Shown: piece after piece, positions 1 to 8,056 of the stretch | How the letters are laid out: every line of letters starts with the position of its first letter | Numbering within the stretch: the first letter of the stretch is position 1 | Assembly (NCBI GenBank): GCA_016839605.1 | Contig: JAEOTX010000170.1 | Location: forward strand, 1 to 36,122 | Source: Candidatus Thorarchaeota archaeon | GTDB taxonomy: Archaea; Asgardarchaeota; Thorarchaeia; Thorarchaeales; Thorarchaeaceae | DNA length: 36,122 bases | Direction of reading: 5' to 3' | The notes under the pieces: model-generated | The model's database searches: none | Told to the model about the DNA's origin: nothing | What the model saw: the letters and a program-made list of their open reading frames with translations, nothing else | Translations under genes and position numbers: made by a program

Positions 1-1037
1 ACACCGGCAGGCGTGATGAGTTTCACCTCGACATCACGACCTAGAAGAGATGCTCCTGCAAGCTCTGAGAGGCTTCTATCCAGTTCGTTGGGTGTCACAT
101 AGTACATTGTGCCTCCAGTAGCCTCAGGTAACAGACCCAGTGTCTTGAGTTCCATTGCTCCTCCAGATGCGATGCCTACAACATCAAGTGATGCACCTAT
201 CTTTCTGAACTCGTCTCCGAGATTCTCGTAAAACTTGGCCGCTGGAGTCACCTGGTACCCCTCAAGGGCGCCAATTCCCTCATTTGCTAGTCCATCCGTA
301 AGGAGGACAATTCGGCCAACCTCTCGGTGCTTAGCAATGGTATACGCCATTCCAACGGCGGGACCAAGTGCAGTTCCACCCTGGTCTCGCAGAGCAGCAA
401 CGTGGCGTTTCAGGTCTGATGACTTATCACCAACCTTCACCATCTTGATCTTGTCCAACAGGCGTTTTGTCGAGTTCTTGATATCATCAATATTCTGGAA
501 GGACTCTCTTGGGAGTTCGATAGCTTCTCCAGTCTCCAGGTTCCTGCAGACTACAGTACTCTCAAACTCAATTAGACCAAACATTGTGTCCGGAGTGTTG
601 GCTGCCAGACTGTCAATCGATGTGTTTAAGCTACGCTTGACAGCGGCTAAGTTCTCACCAGCCATGGATCCGGAAACATCTATCAGCGCTAAGAATGACC
701 GGCCGCCTGTCGAGATTGTTTCAGTACCGGTCTCTATCTCTTGTGGTGGCTTCACTACGAAGTCGGTATCATCGCCTGCGACGACAATCTCGCCTTCGAT
801 TACGTTCAGTGTACTACAGAATGGACAGACAAAGTGCTTTCCGACTTTGTCGTTCTCTTGTATCTGATCTACACTGAGAAGGAAGCCATTGCATTTGTGG
901 CAAGCAATTGGCTTACCAACAATCTTGGTAACGTCTCGTGCCAAGTCTCCAAATTCAACTCGCAGGACGTATGGGAGGTCTTTCATTACATCCTTTGATG
1001 AAGGAAAAGCCTCCGAAGTAGTTCTCAGCATAGGCAT
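1..1037 (-). CDS. Zinc-ribbon plus von Willebrand factor A domain protein (C-terminus cut by window edge)
   Basis: The gene runs off the left edge, so only about 345 N-terminal residues are visible. Near the N-terminus is a four-cysteine zinc ribbon (CHKC, then CPFC about 30 residues later). It is followed by a VWA domain with the MIDAS motif DVSGSMAGE and a later conserved TDG (LLTDGLANEG), both ligands of the domain's metal site. VWA proteins generally mediate metal-dependent protein-protein interactions; the partner cannot be read from the sequence. The start at 1037 is chosen because GGAG lies 9 nt upstream. An ATG at 984-986 with AAGGATG in front is the alternative. The frame stays open to a stop at 1140-1142, so an even longer form from a GTG or TTG is possible. 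No signal peptide is seen, so it is probably cytoplasmic. The gene is divergent from the membrane protein at 1193. Confidence 0.8.
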   Translation of the reverse strand, partial: MPMLRTTSEAFPSSKDVMKDLPYVLRVEFGDLARDVTKIVGKPIACHKCNGFLLSVDQIQENDKVGKHFVCPFCSTLNVIEGEIVVAGDDTDFVVKPPQEIETGTETISTGGRSFLALIDVSGSMAGENLAAVKRSLNTSIDSLAANTPDTMFGLIEFESTVVCRNLETGEAIELPRESFQNIDDIKNSTKRLLDKIKMVKVGDKSSDLKRHVAALRDQGGTALGPAVGMAYTIAKHREVGRIVLLTDGLANEGIGALEGYQVTPAAKFYENLGDEFRKIGASLDVVGIASGGAMELKTLGLLPEATGGTMYYVTPNELDRSLSELAGASLLGRDVEVKLITPAG

Positions 1038-1192
1038 ATAATTCGACTCCAAAAGTCTTGGGGCTAGGTTCACATTTGCGGTATTAAACTCTTTTAGAAT
1101 TTCAAGCGCTTGCTTAGCACTTGGGAATGAAGTAAACCTTTAATGATTTGAACCATTATAGAAGATTGAAAGTGGAATTGGGTGGAATTTTG

Positions 1193-1939
1193 GTGTCTGG
1201 TATAGATTCAGAGGCTTCGTATAGTACCCAAACCGCTGTGCAGTCCTATCTAACATTTACTTTCATGTACTGTCTGGCCATCGTTGCAGCAATCCTACTA
1301 GGTGCTCAGGGCGGATTGATTCCTGCAAGCTTCTACTGGTTCTGGATTACGAGCCCGATTATCTATCACGTGTCAAGCATTGCCCTCGGCATATTCATTT
1401 CATTCTTACCGTTGCTCATTGTATTCAATCTGAACTTCATGTGGTTTAGAGGAATTGTCAACAACAGACCTCCGTCACAAAGCATTATCGTTACAGGAAC
1501 AATATTTGGAACAGTCATCGCGTTGCCGTTGTTGATGATAATGGTATACCTTGTTATAGTTGCTCAAGAGGTGACTTGGGGCCTCTGGGAAGCAATTCCG
1601 TACTATCTGTCAATTCTTTGTGCTATTGTTCTAATCTACGTGCTTCTAATCTCTGTCCATTCGGTTGAAAACAAGAGGCGCCACCTTACTTCCAGTATTC
1701 TTAATCCTCGCTTATGGGCTGCATACTTTCTGGTTTTTCTGCTGCTACTACTGCCTGTTGCCGCCATCCTCCGACCCTTCTCCAGAGGATATTTTCATTA
1801 CATTCCGTTAGCTGATGTACCAGATCTTTTTCTGAGGGCATTCCTAGTAGCTCTAGTTTTACCAGCATTATCACTTGCATTCGTTTTCAATGTCAAGCCA
1901 AACTATAACAAGTCTGGAGCATCTGAATTCGAAACGTAG
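1193..1939 (+). CDS. Multi-pass membrane protein, unknown function
   Basis: The product is about 248 residues with roughly six hydrophobic segments (around residues 20-45, 60-85, 95-125, 130-155, 175-195 and 215-235) separated by short loops. No catalytic or transport motif is recognised. The frame is open back to a TTG at 1148, but I place the start at GTG 1193 because GGTGGA (1181-1186) lies 6 nt upstream and the preceding residues look unlike the start of a membrane protein. It is divergent from the VWA gene, and a bidirectional promoter must fit in the roughly 150 bp between them. The C-terminus is short, polar and presumably soluble. Function cannot be assigned. Confidence 0.75.
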   Translation: MSGIDSEASYSTQTAVQSYLTFTFMYCLAIVAAILLGAQGGLIPASFYWFWITSPIIYHVSSIALGIFISFLPLLIVFNLNFMWFRGIVNNRPPSQSIIVTGTIFGTVIALPLLMIMVYLVIVAQEVTWGLWEAIPYYLSILCAIVLIYVLLISVHSVENKRRHLTSSILNPRLWAAYFLVFLLLLLPVAAILRPFSRGYFHYIPLADVPDLFLRAFLVALVLPALSLAFVFNVKPNYNKSGASEFET

Positions 1940-2149
1940 TGATAGATTTTTGGCTTTTGCCAGAAGCTAGTGAGGAGCTTGCAGAGTAGTATTTCCATTT
2001 TCACGTGTTTGTTCAACACATAGCCTTACAGATTCATAGCTACAGTCTTCAAGTGCTATCCAATCGTCTTGATTTCCTGCATTAGGCGTCTTTTTTGAAG
2101 TGCGTATTTAACCTAAGCTACGAAAATTATCCCCAAAGGAAATACTCCC

Positions 2150-2157
2150 ATTTATAG
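2150..2157 (+). promoter_or_regulatory. TATA-like box of the Roadblock gene
   Basis: ATTTATAG lies about 65 nt upstream of the GTG start at 2221. A transcript beginning about 25 nt downstream would carry a leader of around 40 nt containing the GGAG motif at 2207-2210. The 281 bp between the membrane protein and this gene otherwise shows only an alternative A/T tract (GTATTTAACC, about 2104-2113) and no credible ORF. Confidence 0.45.
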
Positions 2158-2220
2158 CAGAAATGGTTTTTAGAAGAATAACAACACTGAGAGAGTCAGT
2201 GCCCACGGAGAGTAGTCAAA

Positions 2221-2583
2221 GTGGATGAAGCAAAGGTAAAACAAGTAATCGCCGATACAATGGCTGCTAATGAGAACTTAGAGGGCATAGTGGTATGCGA
2301 TGCAAAAGGGAAAGTGATATTCGGTCATACTATCAGTGGGGCCATCAAACATTCAGACGTCGCAAATCTTGCTGTCAAGATTGCTGGTAACTCCTCGCAG
2401 CTATCAAGCGGACTAGACAAAGGAGGACTGAAAGAGGTTTCAGTCGCGGCTGACCATGGCTTCATTGTGATTCTGGGCGATGTGAAGGTTGTTCTCGCTG
2501 GAATTGCTGGAGACGGTGCCCGCGAGTCCATGGGACTGCTGAGAATGGCTCTAAAGCGTGCCTTGATGACGATGGTGTCCTGA
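2221..2583 (+). CDS. Roadblock/LC7 domain protein
   Basis: This 120-residue protein consists of a single Roadblock/LC7 (MglB-like, longin-related) domain. It opens with a helix, then the strand segment LEGIVVCDAKGKVIFGHT, a long amphipathic helix, and two central strands ending in HGFIVILGDVKVVLAGI. Such domains dimerise and act as partners or activators of small GTPases in bacteria, archaea and eukaryotic Ragulator/dynein complexes. They are unusually numerous in Asgard archaea, which supports that placement. The start is GTG with GGAG 10 nt upstream. No GTPase gene is next to it; the next gene downstream is smc, 193 bp away and probably separately transcribed. Which GTPase it serves cannot be read here. 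Confidence 0.85.
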   Translation: MDEAKVKQVIADTMAANENLEGIVVCDAKGKVIFGHTISGAIKHSDVANLAVKIAGNSSQLSSGLDKGGLKEVSVAADHGFIVILGDVKVVLAGIAGDGARESMGLLRMALKRALMTMVS

Positions 2584-2776
2584 ATTTCAATCCAATGTGC
2601 CGCAGAGTTACCTTTTTGAGTGGATATTTTGCTAATCGAAGATGCACTGGCATACCTGAATAAGGCCCAGGTAATACCTAGGTAGTACCAATCATATTTA
2701 GGGCCGTGCAATATCAAGGCTGTACAACAGACACGCCTATCACCTGAGAATCGTCTTTAGCCGGGAAGGGAGCGTC

Positions 2777-5700
2777 TTGGTCCACATAGAGAAGCTAGTA
2801 TGCAAGGGCTTCAAGTCATTTGGACGAGACAGCATCACCATCAGGCTCAACGAGGGCTTCACATGTATTGTTGGACCTAATGGGTCCGGCAAATCAAATG
2901 TCATCGATGCGGTGTTGTTTGTACTTGGACAGCTCAGTGCAAAGACACTTCGAGCAAACGTATTCTCAGACCTTCTTTATTCCCCACCAAAACCGGATAT
3001 GCCTCCAAAGGCCAAGACTGCCACCGTAGAGCTTCACTTTGATAACAAGGATAGGAAGCTGCAGGTAGAATCAGACAAAGTTGTGATTGAGAGAGAACTT
3101 GATGATTCCGGCAAGTCTACGTGTCGTATCAATGGCAAGGTAGTAACAAGAACTCAGGTCATTGAGGTCTTGGGGGCAATTGGTGTCGATCCCAACGGAT
3201 ACAATCTGGTCCTGCAAGGAGAAATAGCGCAAATTGTGAAGGTGAGCCCCACCGATAGACGCAAACTGATAGAAGAGATTGCAGGAATTTCTGCTTACGA
3301 TGAGCAAAAGGAACGTGCTCTCAAGAGACTGGCTGAGAGTGAAACAAATCTTGGAAAAGTGGAGATGCAGCTTCAGGAGCGAAGGCGCCAGCTGGAGAAG
3401 CTAGAGGAGGAGATGACTGACGCACTCAGACATCAGAATCTCCACAAGCAAATAGAACAGGTTAGAGTTGACAGTATCGCATGGCGGACCATCAAGGGTA
3501 AAAGCAGAATCGACACTATCCATGAAACTCTGGCTGAGAGAGTGGAGGAGGCAGAGAATCTCTCCAGAGAGCTTGTAGAAGTGGAGAAGGGTGTTAGCGA
3601 CACAGAAATTGAGATTGAGAGCATAGATGGAGAGATTGACCAGATAACCGGTGGAGACTCGGCTAGAGTTTCGGAGCAATACGGAGTTGTTTCAGCAGCG
3701 GTCGACCATGCCAAGGCAGACCTTGAACGAGTGCAGGGTGAGTACGACACAAATATGGAAGAGCGAAACTCGGTCGAGGTTGAGATTCAGTCAATCCAAG
3801 AACAAGTGAGTGGATCAAAGGGTCTCGTCAAGGAAAAAGATCAAGAATTAGCCAGGTTGGATGAGGAGATACAAAGCTGCTCCAACAAAATCAGCGGCCT
3901 AGAAGAGCGAATAGAGAAGGAGCAGGCAACGTCATTTGAGGTTACCCTTCGATTGCAAGATCTAAACAATCAAATGCGGGCACTCGATGAAGGTGTGTCT
4001 GAAGTTAGATCAACTATAAAGACGGACAATAAAGAACTTGGAATGACCTATGAGGAGCTCCGTGATTCGACTGAATTGATGGAGAAGACGGAGGAGGAAC
4101 TCACAGATCTCCGCAGAGTTATACCTGAAAGACGTGAGAGTCTTAAGCAGGCGGAAGAGCATGAAGAGAGTAAGAGGACCGAAGTAGAAAGAATAGAGAA
4201 CACGCTCAAAACTGCGGAGGCCGAGGTTCGAGAGTCAGCACAGATAGTTGAGAAGACGAAAGAAGAGCTAATTCGCGTACAGGCCAGACAGGATGCGCTG
4301 AGAGAGGCAGAAGAGGCGTTCCTAAAGAGACGACGTGCCATCCGCCGAATTCTAGAGTTGCGCGACTCGAAAACGGTGAAAGGCATCTATGGAACAGTGG
4401 CAGAACTGGGCACCATTGACCCTGAGTATGCATCAGCCATGGAAATCGCTGGAGGAAATAGGCTTACTCATATCGTTGTCGAAAATGACGACGTTGCCAC
4501 TAAATGTGTGAACATACTGAAGATTGAGAAGGTAGGTCGAGCTTCTTTCATCCCGCTCAATAGAATTAGCACAAAAAAGCCAGGAAAGATCCCACGGGAC
4601 AGGGGAGTCATAGGTCTGGCAATTGAACTGGTGAAATTCGATGAGAGAGTGCGTCCAGCATTCGAGTTCGTCTTTCAGGACACATTGGTCACAGAGGACT
4701 TTGAAACAGCAAAAGCAATGGGATTCAAAGGGCGTAGAGCCGTTTCACTTGAGGGCGACCTGGTTGAACGATCAGGTCTGATAACAGGTGGACACTATCA
4801 CAAACTCGCAGCCGGACTCTCCCTCCAAGTGGAAGACATAAGTCCAGAGATAGTCGAGCGTCTCAAGGGACTCAGTGAGATATTGTCTGGGCTGCGCAGT
4901 CAGCGAGATGATCTTCGAAAGCAGAAGAGTAAGCTGGACTTGGAGATTCAGGACCTGTCGAAGAACAACTATCGGGCAAAGCTTGAATTGGAGGGGCTTG
5001 AAGAGCGCATGGAAGAGAAAGAGAACAGGACAGCGCTTCTCAAGGATAAGATCAGCAAGGCACAAATCACAATAAAGGAGCTGGAAACTCAGATTTCCGA
5101 GCTTCAAGAACGGGACTCGGAGCTGTCAGAGCAGAGGGAGAGAGTCAGAGGACAGAGAGATGATGCCAATGAAACCCTAGCCACTTCTGACACCGCTAAG
5201 CTGACTCAATACTTGAAAGACCTCAAGGAAGTTCTGAATCATCACAATCAGGAACGCGAGGTTCTTACTAGTGAGATTACCGGCCTCAAAGTAGCCCTAG
5301 ATGAACGCCTCAAACCAAAGCTCTCTGAGCTAGATGTACGTCTGAAAGCAGTGCAAAAGGGCATTCCAACCCTTGAAGAGCGTGTAAATACGCTGCAATC
5401 TGATGTGACGGAAAAGGAGCAGGACTTCGAGAAACTAAAGGCTGAACGCGAAAAGATAGACGAGGCGGTGAAGGACAAGCGAGTACGTCAGCTTGAGTTG
5501 AAAGAGCATCTTCGAAACCTCAGATTCCGTCAAGAGGAAATTCGTGAGGAACAGACAGCAAATGAGAAAGCAGTATATAGGCTCCAGACTGAACAATCGC
5601 GCCTCGAAACCGATTTGGTTGGCCTAACTGCTGAACTGAATGAACTGGCAGATGCCAGTGAGGAGATGGCCAAAAGGTCGAAAGAACGGGAACTGACCTA

Positions 5701-6367
5701 CAAGGAGATTGATGCCTTCGATGACAAGGTAAAAGAATTCGAGAGAGAGCTCGATGTTCTTGGGCCTGTCAACTTGAAGGCCCTTACAGACTATGATATC
5801 GAGAAAGACCAGTACGAAGAGATTGTAGACAAGAAGACTCGGCTTGAAGAGGAGCATAAAGAGATTCTCACATTTATGGAAGAGATTGAGGCTGAGAAGA
5901 CCAGGAAGTTTCTGCAGGTGTACAATGATATTGCAGATAACTTTGCAAAGGTCTTTGCAAAGCTCTCGCCTGGTGGCGAAGCAACACTCATGCTTGAGAA
6001 TCCAGAACATCCCTTGATGGGAGGTATCACAGTTAGGTCCAAACCAAGAGGAAAAGAGCTTGTCACACTGGATGCAATGAGTGGCGGTGAAAAGACTATC
6101 ACTGGTCTTGCGCTCATATTTGCCATCCAGATGTTTAATCCAGCAAGCTTCTATGTATTCGATGAGATCGATGCTGCGTTAGATGACGTCAATGCCCATA
6201 ATGTAGCCCTTCTTATCGCAGAGATGGCAAAGTCTTCTCAGTTCATTGTTGTGTCATTAAGAACGACCACCGTTAGAAAAGCAGACCTTCTAGTTGGCGT
6301 TTCAAATCAGGACGGCATATCAAGAATCGTCAAACTCGACTTAGAGGAGGTGGCGGAAGTAGCATGA
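2777..6367 (+). CDS. smc: Chromosome partition/condensin ATPase SMC
   Basis: This is a full-length SMC of 1196 residues. The N-terminal ATPase half carries Walker A GPNGSGKS (residues 33-40). A long coiled coil follows to about 525. The hinge (about 530-675) includes GIYGTVAELGTIDPEYASAM and ends near GLITGG. The returning coiled coil leads to the C-terminal head with the ABC signature LDAMSGGEKT (about 1097-1106) and Walker B FYVFDEIDAALD (about 1125-1136). SMC dimers with ScpA and ScpB form the ring that extrudes DNA loops and drives chromosome compaction and segregation. The start is TTG with GGGAAGGGA just upstream. The stop overlaps the scpA start by 4 nt, so translation is coupled. The glycine-rich hinge and both head motifs are intact, and I see no frameshift. 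Confidence 0.97.
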   Translation: MVHIEKLVCKGFKSFGRDSITIRLNEGFTCIVGPNGSGKSNVIDAVLFVLGQLSAKTLRANVFSDLLYSPPKPDMPPKAKTATVELHFDNKDRKLQVESDKVVIERELDDSGKSTCRINGKVVTRTQVIEVLGAIGVDPNGYNLVLQGEIAQIVKVSPTDRRKLIEEIAGISAYDEQKERALKRLAESETNLGKVEMQLQERRRQLEKLEEEMTDALRHQNLHKQIEQVRVDSIAWRTIKGKSRIDTIHETLAERVEEAENLSRELVEVEKGVSDTEIEIESIDGEIDQITGGDSARVSEQYGVVSAAVDHAKADLERVQGEYDTNMEERNSVEVEIQSIQEQVSGSKGLVKEKDQELARLDEEIQSCSNKISGLEERIEKEQATSFEVTLRLQDLNNQMRALDEGVSEVRSTIKTDNKELGMTYEELRDSTELMEKTEEELTDLRRVIPERRESLKQAEEHEESKRTEVERIENTLKTAEAEVRESAQIVEKTKEELIRVQARQDALREAEEAFLKRRRAIRRILELRDSKTVKGIYGTVAELGTIDPEYASAMEIAGGNRLTHIVVENDDVATKCVNILKIEKVGRASFIPLNRISTKKPGKIPRDRGVIGLAIELVKFDERVRPAFEFVFQDTLVTEDFETAKAMGFKGRRAVSLEGDLVERSGLITGGHYHKLAAGLSLQVEDISPEIVERLKGLSEILSGLRSQRDDLRKQKSKLDLEIQDLSKNNYRAKLELEGLEERMEEKENRTALLKDKISKAQITIKELETQISELQERDSELSEQRERVRGQRDDANETLATSDTAKLTQYLKDLKEVLNHHNQEREVLTSEITGLKVALDERLKPKLSELDVRLKAVQKGIPTLEERVNTLQSDVTEKEQDFEKLKAEREKIDEAVKDKRVRQLELKEHLRNLRFRQEEIREEQTANEKAVYRLQTEQSRLETDLVGLTAELNELADASEEMAKRSKERELTYKEIDAFDDKVKEFERELDVLGPVNLKALTDYDIEKDQYEEIVDKKTRLEEEHKEILTFMEEIEAEKTRKFLQVYNDIADNFAKVFAKLSPGGEATLMLENPEHPLMGGITVRSKPRGKELVTLDAMSGGEKTITGLALIFAIQMFNPASFYVFDEIDAALDDVNAHNVALLIAEMAKSSQFIVVSLRTTTVRKADLLVGVSNQDGISRIVKLDLEEVAEVA

Positions 6368-7080
6368 GTGATGAAGACAGCTCACCGTTCTGGGCTTCTC
6401 CGCCGTACATTCTCCTCACTGATGTACTTCAATTGGATAAGATTAAACCATGGAATGTTGATGTTGGCAAGCTTGTTGCTGGATTCATTCGTGAGATGAA
6501 GCGGCTTGGGGACATTGACTTCAGAATCTCTGGAAGTGCATTATATTCGGCTTCTGTCATCTTCATGAAGAAGACCCGTGAGCTTGTTGAGCTTGGAATT
6601 CTTCCTCCGGAATCAGTCGGTGACGATGATGAACTCGTTATTCCTCTAATTAGACCTCCATTCAGAGTAAGCAACCAACGGGTCACTCTTCAAGAATTGC
6701 TGATAGCGATGGATAGAATGCTCAGCAAAGATCCTCGTCCACGCCCTGTTCCTCGTAAGAAAAGGTATCGGCCCAGCATAGAACCTATGGATTTCAAAAT
6801 GGAAACAACACGGGCAGACGTGGAGGAGAACATAACTGAGGTCTACGATGACCTCTTGAAAATAATGGAGATTGGTGAAACGGCAAAGTTCGTTGATATT
6901 CTTATGAACAATACAAGAAGGGAGATTGTCCGTGTCTTCTTCGCCTTACTTCACCTCTATGGTCGTGCGTTCATTGACATCTGGATGGATGATGAGGATA
7001 TCATCTGGGTGAAGATGCTCACACCCCCGCCACCTTCGGAAGAGGAGGAAGAGATACATCCATCTATTGAAACGAAGTGA
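6364..7080 (+). CDS. scpA: Segregation and condensation protein A (kleisin)
   Basis: The 238-residue product has the ScpA/kleisin layout. The N-terminal segment (ILLTDVLQLDKIKPWNVDVG, then a helical domain with SALYSASVIFMKKTREL) binds the SMC neck. A central charged linker carries the proline/arginine tract around residue 120. The C-terminal winged-helix region (about 165-225, FVDILMNNTRREIVRVFFALLH) binds the SMC cap. The kleisin bridges the two SMC heads and recruits ScpB dimers. ATG overlaps the smc stop (ATGA), and a strong GAGGAGGTGG lies inside the end of smc. The C-terminus is unusually acidic (a run of Glu before HPSIETK). This is the middle gene of smc-scpA-scpB. Confidence 0.93.
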   Translation: MSDEDSSPFWASPPYILLTDVLQLDKIKPWNVDVGKLVAGFIREMKRLGDIDFRISGSALYSASVIFMKKTRELVELGILPPESVGDDDELVIPLIRPPFRVSNQRVTLQELLIAMDRMLSKDPRPRPVPRKKRYRPSIEPMDFKMETTRADVEENITEVYDDLLKIMEIGETAKFVDILMNNTRREIVRVFFALLHLYGRAFIDIWMDDEDIIWVKMLTPPPPSEEEEEIHPSIETK

Positions 7081-7649
7081 TTTCCATGGATGATGACAAG
7101 GTGAAATTGGAAGCGGCTCTATATGTAGCAGGCAGGCCCATCTCAATAGAAGAACTGGCTGCTGTCATCGGGAAAGCTGAGTCTTCCACAAAACGGGTGC
7201 TGGAAGAGATTGGCCACGCGTACAACAAGCGAAAAGGAGCTCTTGAGGTTGTAGAGCTTCCTCGAGAGCGATGGGTGATGCAACTCAGACCCGAATTGAC
7301 CCCTCATGTTGCAAAGCTAATTCCAGGCGGACTCCTATCATTCGCCACACTTCAGACTCTGGTATATGTCGCCCTGAAGCAGCCCATCCTTCAATCAAAG
7401 CTTGTTTCTGAAAGGGGAACTCATTGCTATGACCATATCAAAGAACTGACTGAAAAGAAATTCATTGATGCCGTGCCTGAAGGGCGGAGTAAACTGCTAA
7501 AGACTACAACCCTCTTTGCTGATTACTTCGGTCTTGACCATGATCGAATCAAGCTCAAAGCGCAACTTCGTCATCAAATGAAGAAGATTCTACAGGATCA
7601 GCAAGAGCTTGAAGCCAGAGCGGACTTAGGATTTAATGCACGTACTTGA
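7077..7649 (+). CDS. scpB: Segregation and condensation protein B
   Basis: The 190-residue protein shows the two winged-helix domains of ScpB. The first is about residues 8-75 (EAALYVAGRPISIEELAAVIG). The second is about 85-165, with LLSFATLQTLVYVALKQPI and a recognition-helix region ending LTEKKFIDAVPEGRSKLLKTT. ScpB forms a homodimer that grips the centre of the ScpA kleisin in the condensin complex. The start chosen is the GTG overlapping the scpA stop by 4 nt; ATG at 7086 is an alternative that removes three residues. Gene order and coupling match the bacterial and euryarchaeal scpAB operons. The product ends with a helix and no extra domain. Confidence 0.9.
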   Translation: MISMDDDKVKLEAALYVAGRPISIEELAAVIGKAESSTKRVLEEIGHAYNKRKGALEVVELPRERWVMQLRPELTPHVAKLIPGGLLSFATLQTLVYVALKQPILQSKLVSERGTHCYDHIKELTEKKFIDAVPEGRSKLLKTTTLFADYFGLDHDRIKLKAQLRHQMKKILQDQQELEARADLGFNART

Positions 7650-7771
7650 GAATCATGCTATATCATTATGAAGCTAAAAACACCGCAGGTATTTCTACGG
7701 TATATTGGGGGTTAAAATGGAAAGCAGGGGGGACCGCTCAAAGTGAGTGATCCACCCTAGAGATGCTGTCC
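7650..7771. other. Gene-free stretch after scpB
   Basis: This is the first part of the 407-bp gap between scpB and hypE. I see AT-rich sequence after the scpB stop and a G-run, but no convincing hairpin-plus-T-tract terminator, RNA gene or ORF. The remainder of the gap holds the proline-rich repeat peptide and its possible promoter. Confidence 0.4.
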
Positions 7772-7861
7772 TTACCAGGGTTCTGGAGGAGGTGTAAAGG
7801 GATTATCGGTGGTCCAGGGCTCTGGTGGGGGTGTGAACGGATTGTCTTGGTGTATTGTCAT
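7772..7861 (-). CDS. Tiny proline-rich repeat peptide (two copies of DNPFTPPPEPW)
   Basis: This minus-strand frame encodes 29 residues from an ATG at 7859-7861: a short head (MTIHQ), then DNPFTPPPEPW, a TT linker, a second DNPFTPPPEPW and a stop. The two 33-nt units differ at six positions (GAC/GAT, CCG/CCC, TTC/TTT, CCC/CCT, CCA/CCT, GAG/GAA). All six are synonymous and none changes a residue, which is strong evidence of selection on the protein. No clear SD precedes the ATG. A 36-codon frame just upstream (about 7867-7977) lies in a different frame. The peptide may be a free-standing small protein or the surviving tail of a decayed or frameshifted larger gene. I recognise no family. PPxPW-type tails can be docking sites for SH3/WW-like or other proline-binding modules, but that is speculation. 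Confidence 0.55.
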   Translation of the reverse strand: MTIHQDNPFTPPPEPWTTDNPFTPPPEPW

Positions 7862-7988
7862 TATAATCAAAATGACACTCTGGTTTCCATGGCAGAAATT
7901 CCTTCTACAGCTTCTGTACACTCAATATGTATTCCTTTGTCGAGTACTAGCTGATGCACATTCCGAAACCAGTACACAATGAATAGGA

Positions 7989-7997
7989 CTTAAAATA
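7989..7997 (-). promoter_or_regulatory. Possible TATA box for the small proline-rich gene
   Basis: Read on the minus strand this is TATTTTAAG. It resembles other TATA boxes in the window (for example CTTAAAA before the eS8 gene). Transcription starting about 25 nt further on would pass through the short open frame at 7977-7867 and then the repeat peptide. Confidence 0.3.
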
Positions 7998-8056
7998 GTG
8001 CAACAGCCATCCTGTTTTGGCAGTTCCACTCAGTCGAATTCCATTCAAGCATACTC

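Noticed and set aside
235..867. Plus-strand ORF of 210 codons
   Set aside because: It is antisense to the VWA gene, whose minus frame has zinc-ribbon and MIDAS motifs; the plus translation is serine-rich and without recognisable features.
7763..7954. Plus-strand ORF of 63 codons
   Set aside because: It is antisense to the repeat peptide; the repeat shows synonymous-only differences on the minus frame but several residue changes on this one.
7867..7977. A 36-codon minus-strand frame upstream of the repeat peptide as a separate gene
   Set aside because: No start signal better than a GTG near a weak TATA, and no recognisable sequence; kept only as a possible decayed or frameshifted N-terminus.
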